Below, piece by piece: positions 1-7,170 of a stretch of DNA of 50,448 nt; within the stretch, counting starts at the first letter, position 1; every line of letters starts with the position of its first letter. Made by a program: the position numbers and the translations under genes. The notes beneath the pieces are model-generated. The model did not search any database. It saw nothing but the letters and a program-made list of their open reading frames with translations, and was not told the DNA's origin. The stretch is from Anaerovibrio sp. (GTDB lineage: Bacteria; Bacillota; Negativicutes; Selenomonadales; Selenomonadaceae): contig JAQUZO010000002.1 in NCBI GenBank assembly GCA_028691285.1, positions 1 to 50,448 of the forward strand. Reading direction: 5' to 3'.

Positions 1-419
1 GCATCATCATGATGATGTGCATAGGCTACCTTGTTGCACCCCTGTTCCCTGGCATAGCGGTTGACTGCTCCCCGGCGAAAAAAAGCACAGGTATAGCATG
101 GATCCTTGCCGCCCTGAGCCTCGATAGCCCCGGCAATATCCACGGCAAAGCTCTCAAAGGGAATCCCCAGCTCCTCCATGAAGGCAGCAATGCGGGCCGT
201 ATCAAAATCATCTGAAAACATCGTATCCACCGTCAATGCCCGCAGCTCAAATTTTTTTTGCAGGCGCTTCTGCATCATCGCCATGGCATAAGCCATAAAA
301 ATGCTGTCTTTGCCGCCTGAAATACCCAGCAATATCCTGTCTCCATCCTCTATCATGGCAAATTCAGTTATCGCCCGCATCATTTTACTGAAATACAATT
401 GGGGCAGTACGAATTTCAT
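1..419 (-). CDS. TtcA-family PP-loop ATPase (partial, N-terminal part)
   Basis: The first 139 codons are in the window; the rest lies beyond base 1, so the ORF track missed it. The product would be an ATP-pyrophosphatase that adenylates a tRNA base before sulfur transfer; TtcA makes 2-thiocytidine at tRNA position 32. The PP-loop SGGKDS lies near residue 35. A Cys pair follows in CYTCAFFRRGA, matching the CxxC plus RRG element of TtcA proteins, and then an AYAHHHDDA stretch like the GHHxDD of the family. The ATG at 419 has GAGAGGAGC just upstream, so this start is well supported. Without the C-terminal half I cannot tell TtcA proper from its uncharacterised Firmicutes relatives, so no symbol is given. 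The family is seen directly; the tRNA substrate is inferred. Confidence 0.8.
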   Translation of the reverse strand, partial: MKFVLPQLYFSKMMRAITEFAMIEDGDRILLGISGGKDSIFMAYAMAMMQKRLQKKFELRALTVDTMFSDDFDTARIAAFMEELGIPFESFAVDIAGAIEAQGGKDPCYTCAFFRRGAVNRYAREQGCNKVAYAHHHDD

Positions 420-458
420 CCTGCGTCAGCTCCTCTCAGCCGCATATTGATACCCAAA

Positions 459-489
459 TAAAAAAGGAGTCAGTCCCACACCAACTCCC
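459..489 (-). terminator. Intrinsic terminator after the DUF1292 gene
   Basis: Reading the minus strand, a GGAGT arm and an ACTCC arm enclose a short loop and are followed directly by TTTTTTA. It lies 25 bases past the stop of the DUF1292 gene and before the TtcA-like start, so it should end the single-gene DUF1292 transcript. The stem is short (about 5 to 6 pairs). Confidence 0.6.
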
Positions 490-514
490 CGAATCCACAG
501 CCTGAAAAGCAGCC

Positions 515-811
515 TTATTCTGATTCCTCTGCATCGCACATCTCTTCGTATACCGCCTGCACAGCATCGAACTCCTCATCAGTAGGATCGACATATTCGT
601 CCTCGCCATTCTCGTCCTTGACAATCTTGGCAATAATTACATTCTCTTCCTCTTCAAAGGCTTCGTCGTTCTCGACATTCAAGCCTATCAGCAGCGCAAA
701 ATCCATACCGTTCACAGGAATAATCATTTCCTGCTGATAGTACAGAGAATTACCCGCCTCATCCTTGAACTCTACCACAATATTCTCATCATCCAAAATT
801 TCTTCGCTCAT
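515..811 (-). CDS. DUF1292 family protein
   Basis: This small, very acidic protein of about 98 residues belongs to the DUF1292 (UPF0473) family of Firmicutes, which is widely conserved and has no firmly assigned function. The sequence opens with MSEEILDDENIVVEF, contains the family's hydrophobic core around a YYQQEMIIPVNGMDFALL stretch, and ends in a Glu/Asp-rich tail. The ORF track starts four codons earlier at a GTG. I prefer the ATG at 811 because the GGGG run that includes that GTG then acts as the ribosome binding site. The gene has its own sigma-70 type promoter (856..885) and a terminator, so it looks monocistronic. In many Firmicutes the gene sits beside ruvX and alaS, but neither is visible here. 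Family is confident; role unknown. Confidence 0.85.
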   Translation of the reverse strand: MSEEILDDENIVVEFKDEAGNSLYYQQEMIIPVNGMDFALLIGLNVENDEAFEEEENVIIAKIVKDENGEDEYVDPTDEEFDAVQAVYEEMCDAEESE

Positions 812-855
812 AATACACCCCACATTCTATATTGATTACAAATTCAGCTATGTGA

Positions 856-885
856 ATTGTAACTTACTTTATGCCGCCTTGTCAA
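856..885 (-). promoter_or_regulatory. Promoter for the DUF1292 gene
   Basis: On the minus strand a perfect -35 TTGACA is followed after 18 bases by a -10 TACAAT, about 45 bases before the ATG at 811. The -35 element directly abuts the stop codon of the upstream Abi-type gene, and there is no terminator between them, so read-through from the hydrogenase/Abi transcript is also possible. Confidence 0.75.
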
Positions 886-1836
886 TTATATATCATCCGT
901 TTCTGTCCCTGCCAGATTTTTGCTCCTGTAATAGGCAACCACCTTCATCATAAAATCCAAAGCAGTTTTTACGACAGGATTCGTCTCAAAATAATCAATA
1001 TGTCGGGAAAATCTGTTGTTTACCACGATATACAGAAGCTCCAGCTGCTTGATTTTTTCCTTTTGGCTGGTAACGATTTTGTCAAAGACCTCCAGCGTCG
1101 TCACAAAGTCATACAGAAATGGCACAGACAGCTTGGTACTGCGCATGGATACGCCGATGCCCGGTATATCCGCCACCAGCTGGCAAATATACTCATCCTT
1201 TTCCTGCTGACCGTTTTCCACCGCCCGCAAATCGTGCATGAGACAGTTATTGTGGGCAATACTGTTCCTGAGGTTGCGCACCGAATAAAAATACTGCGGT
1301 TCCACATGCTTTTGATTATACCTGCTGTAATAAAATTCGTAGAGCAGAATCAGATTGCTGAAGGTCAGCACCTCAATGACATTCCAGACGGCAAAATGGT
1401 CATGGTATTTATCGATAAGACCCGCTGTATAAGGCGCTTTCTGCCTTTCAATCTCTCTTGCCAGCCAGGGATGTTTTTTGAACAGATCTCCGACTATTTT
1501 GTAGCCGTCCTCCCGCTTGTTTTTTTCCAGAGACCCCAGCAGCCTGATTTTGGTGTAATGCTCCACATCAATGACAATGGAAAACAAAACGCGTCTTATA
1601 TATACATCCAGCAGAGAAAGCTCCTTGAGATATGCAAAATCCAGATTGACATACTGCCCAAGCCGCTCACCGGTTGTGTATTTACTGTAATTGCTGGCGT
1701 AGAACTTCAAGCGGAAATAATAAGTGTGATTGGTCAGAAATTCCTTTGCCTTTTTCTCATCAATCAGATTGAAGGTGATTCCCTTACTCTTCATCTGCTG
1801 AATCTGTCCATCTATGTTAAACTTTTCCCTCGGCAT
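886..1836 (-). CDS. Abi_2 / AbiF-like HEPN-domain protein (putative abortive infection RNase)
   Basis: This 316-residue protein matches the Abi_2 family (AbiD/AbiF, COG4823). The N-terminal part has the usual pattern of a lysine-rich KSKGITFNLIDEKKA segment and a YYFRLKFYASNY segment, then a long helical region. Residues 190-195 read RNSIAH, an Rx4H motif typical of HEPN ribonuclease active sites, directly followed by the Asn-rich NN seen in family members. Known relatives block phage growth, probably by cleaving RNA, and some AbiF proteins act with a small RNA. The gene begins 30 bases after the hydrogenase small-subunit stop, with no terminator or promoter in the gap, so it is probably read from the hydrogenase transcript. 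By eye it is more AT-rich than the hydrogenase genes, a hint of acquisition. The start is ATG with a modest AGGA upstream. Defence function is inferred from family only. Confidence 0.75.
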   Translation of the reverse strand: MPREKFNIDGQIQQMKSKGITFNLIDEKKAKEFLTNHTYYFRLKFYASNYSKYTTGERLGQYVNLDFAYLKELSLLDVYIRRVLFSIVIDVEHYTKIRLLGSLEKNKREDGYKIVGDLFKKHPWLAREIERQKAPYTAGLIDKYHDHFAVWNVIEVLTFSNLILLYEFYYSRYNQKHVEPQYFYSVRNLRNSIAHNNCLMHDLRAVENGQQEKDEYICQLVADIPGIGVSMRSTKLSVPFLYDFVTTLEVFDKIVTSQKEKIKQLELLYIVVNNRFSRHIDYFETNPVVKTALDFMMKVVAYYRSKNLAGTETDDI

Positions 1837-1866
1837 ATATTCACATCCTAACAGTAGACAAGCCTT

Positions 1867-2622
1867 TTATTTCATACGGTCTGCCAGCATATCTGCCGCC
1901 GCCAAAAGCCCTGCAATCATTGCCGGCGGTCTGGGCGGGCAGCCCGGCACATATATATCAACAGGAACGATTTTATCCGCTCCCCCCAGGACGGCATAGG
2001 TGTCACCATAGGTCTCACCGCCGGCCGCACAGGCACCGCAGGCCATCACCAGCTTCGGTTCCGGCATCGCTTCGTAGCTCATCCTCAGCGCCTGCTCCAG
2101 ATTGCGGGTCACCACACCGGTTACCATCAGCAAATCGGCATGGCGTGGCGAAGCTGCAAAAGCAACGCCATAGCGATGGAGGTCATAATAAGGATTGCTC
2201 ATTGCCCCCATCTCAAAATCACAGGCATTGCAGGAGCCTGCATCCAAATGGCGCACATGGAGAGAGCGGCCCAGCTTCTGATGCAGCACCTCTGCCAATA
2301 CCTCTTTGCCGGCCGCCACAAGATACGGCATGGCATCCTCATTGGAGCAGTGCAGCAGATTATCCGCCTGAATGCCCTCTTTGAGAACAGCTGCCGCACA
2401 GATATCTGTACATTTGCCGCAGAAAATACATTTTCTGTAATCTATTTGATAATCTCCATCCTGCACCTGAAAGGCTCCTACCGGACATACCGCCTGACAC
2501 TGAGGCAGCATATCGGCAGCTGCCGTTCCTGTCAGCCTGCCGCGAAAACGCGCACTGCCTTTGAGGGAAATTGATTCAGCAGCAATTTTATCCCGAAAAA
2601 TTCTTTCCAATACCTTAAACAT
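1867..2622 (-). CDS. Group 4 [NiFe] hydrogenase small subunit fused to an N-terminal ferredoxin domain (HyfI/HycG-like)
   Basis: This is the electron-transfer subunit of the membrane-bound hydrogenase, placed between ferredoxin and the catalytic large subunit on the cytoplasmic side. Residues 1-90 form a ferredoxin-like domain with C42, C46-Pro and a CxxCxxCxxxC series at 65-75, enough for one complete [4Fe-4S] cluster with two cysteines over. Residues 110-251 are the NuoB-like domain, with C131xxC134, the ACGAC stretch at 194-198 and PGCPP at C228, which together ligate the proximal [4Fe-4S] cluster. In E. coli the ferredoxin part (HyfH/HycF) and the small subunit (HyfI/HycG) are separate proteins, so this is a fusion. 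A GGGGGA ribosome binding site precedes the ATG, 11 bases after the large-subunit stop. It is the last hydrogenase gene of the operon. Confidence 0.88.
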   Translation of the reverse strand: MFKVLERIFRDKIAAESISLKGSARFRGRLTGTAAADMLPQCQAVCPVGAFQVQDGDYQIDYRKCIFCGKCTDICAAAVLKEGIQADNLLHCSNEDAMPYLVAAGKEVLAEVLHQKLGRSLHVRHLDAGSCNACDFEMGAMSNPYYDLHRYGVAFAASPRHADLLMVTGVVTRNLEQALRMSYEAMPEPKLVMACGACAAGGETYGDTYAVLGGADKIVPVDIYVPGCPPRPPAMIAGLLAAADMLADRMK

Positions 2623-2633
2623 ACCAATCCCCC

Positions 2634-4136
2634 TTATCTGTCAATACAGGCATAACAAAGCTCAAAGCTCTTATTGATCAGCGGAAAATCAGGAATGATA
2701 TCTCCCTGTACCGCAATGGTCAGCGCCGGCCAATTTGGGTAGGACGCACTGCGGACAAAAAGGCGATCAATCCTGCCTGCCCCGTCCAGCGCCAGGAAAT
2801 GAAAGTTGCTGCCCCGCGGCGATTCGCTGATTCCCCACGCCTCTCCGCCGCAATATTCCACATCGGCGCACAGAGGCATGCCCTGACAGTTTTCCAGCAT
2901 TTCCAGCAGCTTATCTGCCATTTCAAAGGAAGCAGACAGCTCACCGATTCTTACCAGCAGCCTGGCTGCCACATCTCCCATGGTTTTGGTATACGGCTTG
3001 AAATCAAGCTCAGGATAGATTCCATAGGCAAAATCGCTGCGGCTGTCATGGGCATAGCCGCTGGCACGGGCACCCACCCCCACCATGGCAAGGTCTTTGG
3101 CCGTTTTGGTACGGACAATGCCAGTAGTACGGATGCGGTTCTGGAAATTTTCCTGCTCCCTGAACATCGCCGCCAAATCCTCCACGCCCTCAGCAACATC
3201 ATCCAGCGTGCTGTGTATTTCCTCTATCAATTCCTGGGTAATATCCTGCCGCACACCGCCCGGCACAATCATGCCGCGCAGGAATCTGTTCCCGGCAATG
3301 CCCTCGCACAAACGCATCAGCTGCTCCTTCAGGCGTGAACCAAGGCTGATAGCAGGATTGAAGCCGACTCCGGCAGGCATATTGCCCAAATCACCGACAT
3401 GATTGGTGATTCTTTCCAGCTCAGACAGCAGGGTGCGGATAATCTCTGCCCGCCGCGGAACTGCCGCACCGGCTATTTTCTCTGCCGCCTGGCAAAAGCT
3501 CCAGGTATTGGCAATGCTGCAGGCACCGCAGATACGCTCCACGATATGCAGAGCCTCTGCGGGAGTTTTGCCCTCCACTGCCTTTTCAAGGCCGCGATGT
3601 GTAAAAAACAGCTTGGCATCAAGCTGCAGCATGGACTCGCCTGCCTGGCTGAAACGAAAATGCCCAGGCTCAATAATGCCGGCATGGATAGGCCCGACCG
3701 GCACCTCAAAAAGCCCCTGCCCTTTGGCAGTACGCATCTTGAACTGTCTCTCACCGCGTACCTTGGCATTGACCCGGACGGATTTTCTCAATGGATAAAA
3801 ATCTTCCGGATAGCTTTCGTGCAGTACCAACGGACGCAGATCAGGATGCCCCTCTGCCGTCAGACCAAACATATCCTTGATTTCACGCTCATACCAGGCA
3901 GCAGCCGGTATGGCATGCGTCAGGCTTGGATAGCTGAGGGAGCCCTCAGGCTCGAACGCCGCCTTGACAACGCAGATATCCTTCTTCTCAGGCAGCTCAA
4001 AGCAGCAGTATATGGCATAGCCTGCCCCCTGAGCTGTTTCATCCCGCCCGAACATGGCAGTCAGCGGATGCTGACCCTGGGCATAAACCTGCTCTGCTGC
4101 TGCCAGCAAAGACTCAGGACTGATTAATTTATCCAT
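2634..4136 (-). CDS. Group 4 [NiFe] hydrogenase large subunit with N-terminal NuoC-like domain (HyfG/HycE-like)
   Basis: This is the catalytic subunit that carries the Ni-Fe site. Residues 1-140 form the 30-kDa NuoC-like domain, marked by WYEREIKDMFG and PDLRPL. The large-subunit domain starts with GPIHAGIIEPGHFRF. Both Cys pairs that hold Ni-Fe are present: L1 ERICGAC (Cys near 203 and 206) and L2 ELCYACIDR, which fits the group 4 pattern [DE][PL]Cx[AGST]Cx[DE][RL]. Two things are unusual. The His that normally follows the L1 pair (CGxCxxxH) is Asn (CGACSIAN). The protein ends exactly at CIDR, so there is no C-terminal extension for a maturation protease to remove, unlike E. coli HycE. The start is the ATG at 4136, overlapping the previous stop in TGATG with GGGAGG upstream; the track's TTG one codon earlier is unnecessary. 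Confidence 0.88.
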   Translation of the reverse strand: MDKLISPESLLAAAEQVYAQGQHPLTAMFGRDETAQGAGYAIYCCFELPEKKDICVVKAAFEPEGSLSYPSLTHAIPAAAWYEREIKDMFGLTAEGHPDLRPLVLHESYPEDFYPLRKSVRVNAKVRGERQFKMRTAKGQGLFEVPVGPIHAGIIEPGHFRFSQAGESMLQLDAKLFFTHRGLEKAVEGKTPAEALHIVERICGACSIANTWSFCQAAEKIAGAAVPRRAEIIRTLLSELERITNHVGDLGNMPAGVGFNPAISLGSRLKEQLMRLCEGIAGNRFLRGMIVPGGVRQDITQELIEEIHSTLDDVAEGVEDLAAMFREQENFQNRIRTTGIVRTKTAKDLAMVGVGARASGYAHDSRSDFAYGIYPELDFKPYTKTMGDVAARLLVRIGELSASFEMADKLLEMLENCQGMPLCADVEYCGGEAWGISESPRGSNFHFLALDGAGRIDRLFVRSASYPNWPALTIAVQGDIIPDFPLINKSFELCYACIDR

Positions 4137-5638
4137 CAACTGACACCTCCCAGGACAATCTGCGCAGCATGGCTCAGCAGATTATTCAGCACTGTAATTT
4201 CACTCAATCCGGCACTGGCAGCACAGCTGAAAAGCAGCAGCCCCGCCAGGGCCAGTGAATCCGTAAAGCCCAAAAGCTCTCCTGCAGATTTCTTTTTTGC
4301 CTGACCGCCGAACATACGCATAACATGATACAAAATTCCAATCAGCATGCCTGCCAGCAAAATCAGCAACAGAATTCCCAGCCACGGATGATCTGCCTGA
4401 AAAAAGCCAAAAATAATATAGAACTTGCTGAAGAAGATGCCAAAAGGCGGCATCCCCAGGATTCCCACGATGCCCAGCAGCCAGAACATGGCTGTCCTTG
4501 GCGTCTGAGTCATCATGCCGTGGATGCGCATCATATTCTTCGTGCCAAATTCCTCCATAATAGTACCGGCTGTGTAAAAGAGCGAATATTTTACCAAAGC
4601 ATGATTAAACATGTGCAAAAGCATTGCCTGAGCTGCAGATGGAACGAAAAGCCCCAGCCCTGCCATCATCAGGCCAAAATTTTCCATGGAGGAATACGCC
4701 AGCATACGCTTGACATCTCTCTGTACCAGCACAAAAGGCACAGCAGCAGCCACCGTGAACAGTCCGAAGAACAAGCACAGACCGCTGATGAAATCCACAC
4801 CTATCGCCGGCAGCAGGATAATGATATTCCTGATCAGTACATAAAGAGCACAAATACACAGGGACCCGGACAAAAGCCCGCTGGTCAGTGCAGGTGCCTC
4901 GGAATGGGCATCCGGCAGCCAGGCGTGCATCGGTGCCAGACCGATCTTAGTTCCATAGCCCACAAACAGAAAACAGAATGCAAACCTTGCCATAGGCGAA
5001 TCGATGCTGTCCACATGCTGCGCCATATAAAGCCAGTCCAGAGGATTGGCAGGCCCGATATCCGTGAGCTGGATATAATACACCAGAATCGTGCCCAGCA
5101 ATGCCAGACAGATTCCCACGGTACATACCATGACATATTTCCAGGCTGCCTCCAGAGAAGTTCTGGTGAACTTAAAGGCTACCAGCAAAGCAGAAACCAG
5201 CGTCGTAGCCTCAATAGCCACCCACATCAGGCCAAGATTGTTCACCGTAACCACCACGAGCATGATCCAGACAAAGATATGGGACAGGGCATAAAAGCGC
5301 CCCTCCAGACGCCCAAAGCGGCGCAGGTAGCCATAGCGCTTGTTGGTATCTCTGTCCAGGTACGCCTTGCTTGTCCAGGCAAAGGCAAGGTACAGGGTAC
5401 CGATTATCAACAGCATCCACACGCTCAATGCGTCCAGATACAGATAGGCATCCCGATAGGGAGAATACACATCAAAGCTCGCCACCAAAAGGGCAATCGC
5501 GCCGAAAACAGCAGTTGCAGCCAGCCTGTTCAGCCAATGCAGGACATCCTTGTGCAGCAGATTGACTGCTGAAATCATACTGAAAACCACAGGCAGTGCA
5601 AGTATGATATAGATAAGGTCACTTATACTAAAATTCAT
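4136..5638 (-). CDS. Hydrogenase membrane subunit, antiporter-like (HyfF-like, NuoN/MrpD family)
   Basis: This 500-residue polytopic membrane protein belongs to the proton-translocating antiporter-like family shared by complex I (NuoL/M/N) and energy-converting hydrogenases. It shows a conserved membrane Glu in MWVAIEATTLVSALLV, a conserved Lys in GYGTKIGLAPMHAWLP followed by DAHSEAP, and the MLAYSSMENFGLM helix. These charged residues form the ion path in the family. The length and the order behind a HyfE-like gene fit HyfF. It starts five bases after the HyfE stop and its TGA overlaps the large-subunit ATG, so translation is probably coupled. Whether it moves protons or sodium cannot be read from the sequence. 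Confidence 0.87.
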   Translation of the reverse strand: MNFSISDLIYIILALPVVFSMISAVNLLHKDVLHWLNRLAATAVFGAIALLVASFDVYSPYRDAYLYLDALSVWMLLIIGTLYLAFAWTSKAYLDRDTNKRYGYLRRFGRLEGRFYALSHIFVWIMLVVVTVNNLGLMWVAIEATTLVSALLVAFKFTRTSLEAAWKYVMVCTVGICLALLGTILVYYIQLTDIGPANPLDWLYMAQHVDSIDSPMARFAFCFLFVGYGTKIGLAPMHAWLPDAHSEAPALTSGLLSGSLCICALYVLIRNIIILLPAIGVDFISGLCLFFGLFTVAAAVPFVLVQRDVKRMLAYSSMENFGLMMAGLGLFVPSAAQAMLLHMFNHALVKYSLFYTAGTIMEEFGTKNMMRIHGMMTQTPRTAMFWLLGIVGILGMPPFGIFFSKFYIIFGFFQADHPWLGILLLILLAGMLIGILYHVMRMFGGQAKKKSAGELLGFTDSLALAGLLLFSCAASAGLSEITVLNNLLSHAAQIVLGGVS

Positions 5639-5642
5639 CTCA

Positions 5643-6272
5643 TTACCCCTTCAGCTTCTTCATAACACTGGTATCCGTAGTCATAAAGGACAAACGCATC
5701 CTGGAGGTCAGGATGACCAGTACGACCACGGCAATCAGGACATCAAGGAAAACGCCCAGCTCTACCACCAGAGGCAGCCCTTCAGTCATGAGAAGGCCCA
5801 GGAGGTAAATACCGTTTTCCAGGGTAATCAGCCCAACAATCTGTATGATTGCGCGCTTGCGCAGCACCATCAGGGATAAACCCGTCATGATCATCAAAAT
5901 CGAGGCAGCAATAATATCGCGTCCGGCAGAGCCAGGCAGCAGCCTTTCCACTATAGCATAGCCCATCACCAAAAAAAGCGCTGCGGCCATAGTTGAATAA
6001 TTGACATTGCTTTCTGATAAAATTTCCCGCTCATTGGTCAGCTTGCCTACCAGATTCCAAACAGCCCCCGGAATGAATATCACCTTGACAGCCAGAGTCA
6101 GGATACCAGGCAGCAGTGCATGCAGCCCCGAGCCGGATGACAGTCCCAGCCCAAAACAGGCAATGGAAATGATAACAGATTGACTGGCAAGACAGATAAC
6201 GGCCCGCCGTAAATTTGTAATTCTGGTCTGCAGAAATACTACAAGAACCAGAAATACCACTAAATACTCCAT
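5643..6272 (-). CDS. Hydrogenase membrane subunit (HyfE-like)
   Basis: This membrane protein of about 209 residues has several hydrophobic helices and the length expected for HyfE (E. coli HyfE is about 216 residues); its C-terminal half resembles NuoK-type proteins. The ORF track extends it to 6341, but that start would overlap the previous gene by more than 50 bases. The ATG at 6272 (MEYLVVF) lies right after GAGGAGG at good spacing and 13 bases after the upstream TGA, so I choose it. A separate HyfD (a second antiporter-like subunit) would normally stand before HyfE in E. coli and is absent here. Assignment rests on position, size and topology more than on a diagnostic motif. Confidence 0.8.
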   Translation of the reverse strand: MEYLVVFLVLVVFLQTRITNLRRAVICLASQSVIISIACFGLGLSSGSGLHALLPGILTLAVKVIFIPGAVWNLVGKLTNEREILSESNVNYSTMAAALFLVMGYAIVERLLPGSAGRDIIAASILMIMTGLSLMVLRKRAIIQIVGLITLENGIYLLGLLMTEGLPLVVELGVFLDVLIAVVVLVILTSRMRLSFMTTDTSVMKKLKG

Positions 6273-6285
6273 TTTTCCGTCCTCC

Positions 6286-7170
6286 TCACTCTGCAATAAT
6301 CGCCAGCAGCAACAAAACAATCGCCGCCCCCATATAAACACGCACCTTAAAAAGACGCATCTTGTTGTTGAGTATTTCTACAACACCAATCAAGACAGCA
6401 CAGCATAGAATTTTTACTGCCAGCGGTACGGACAGGGGTAAATAAAGAGCACCGAACAGTGTCAGGAAAACCATCATCTTCAGCATACTGCCCAGATGGA
6501 TCAGAGCCAGCAAGGGCCCTGAATATTCCAGAGTCATGCCCTCATGAATCATGGTCAGCTCCAAATGAGTATCCGGATTATCTACCGGCAGACGGCAGTT
6601 CTCAGCCAGAATCACCAAAAAGAATGCCACGCATGCCAGAGCAGCAGATACCGTAAAATATGCACCGTCATAGTCAATGACCATACCCGATAAAGTAGTG
6701 GTATGATACCGCAGGCTGTTGATGAGGATAGCCAGCATCACTGCCGGTTCTACCAGCACGGAAATATAAATTTCCCTGGCGCCGCCCATCCCGCCGAAAG
6801 CAGTAGCCGCATCCATGGAAGACAACGACATAAAGAACCGTCCCAGGGCAAGGATATAAACAAAAACAAATGCGTCGCTGATAGTCAGCTGCCCTGCCAA
6901 AAAGCCCGGCACCATAGCTGCCGCCAGAAAACTGGTCATGAAATACACTATCGGCGCCAAAATGAAAATGCTGCTGGTATACGGTGTCAGGATGACCGGC
7001 TTCCTCCACCACTTGCGCAGATCAAAATACTCCTGCAGGACACTCGCCCCCTGACGCTTCTGCAGTCGCGCCTTCACCTTGCTGATGATTCCGGCAAGCA
7101 AAGGTGCAAAGGCGAGAAGAACAAGGGCCTGTACTATATTGAGAGCCAAGCCTTCAAGAATGTAGCCCAT
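6286..7170 (-). CDS. Hydrogenase membrane anchor subunit (HyfC/HycD-like, NuoH family)
   Basis: This 294-residue protein is the NuoH-type subunit that joins the hydrophilic hydrogenase module to the antiporter-like subunits. The first cytoplasmic loop reads KARLQKRQGASVLQEYFDL, the counterpart of the NuoH R-Q-R-GP loop. The later loop contains AENCRLPVDNPDTHLELT followed by MIHEGM, the strongly conserved E-R-P-D-TH-ELTMIHE segment near the quinone site in complex I. About eight hydrophobic helices are visible. Its ATG overlaps the stop of the HyfB-like gene by one base (TAATG), implying translational coupling. Confidence 0.9.
   Translation of the reverse strand: MGYILEGLALNIVQALVLLAFAPLLAGIISKVKARLQKRQGASVLQEYFDLRKWWRKPVILTPYTSSIFILAPIVYFMTSFLAAAMVPGFLAGQLTISDAFVFVYILALGRFFMSLSSMDAATAFGGMGGAREIYISVLVEPAVMLAILINSLRYHTTTLSGMVIDYDGAYFTVSAALACVAFFLVILAENCRLPVDNPDTHLELTMIHEGMTLEYSGPLLALIHLGSMLKMMVFLTLFGALYLPLSVPLAVKILCCAVLIGVVEILNNKMRLFKVRVYMGAAIVLLLLAIIAE

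Noticed and set aside
837-885. AbiF-type small RNA gene next to the Abi gene
   Set aside because: The gap downstream is filled by the DUF1292 promoter and the upstream gap is only 30 bases, so no separate RNA gene is visible.
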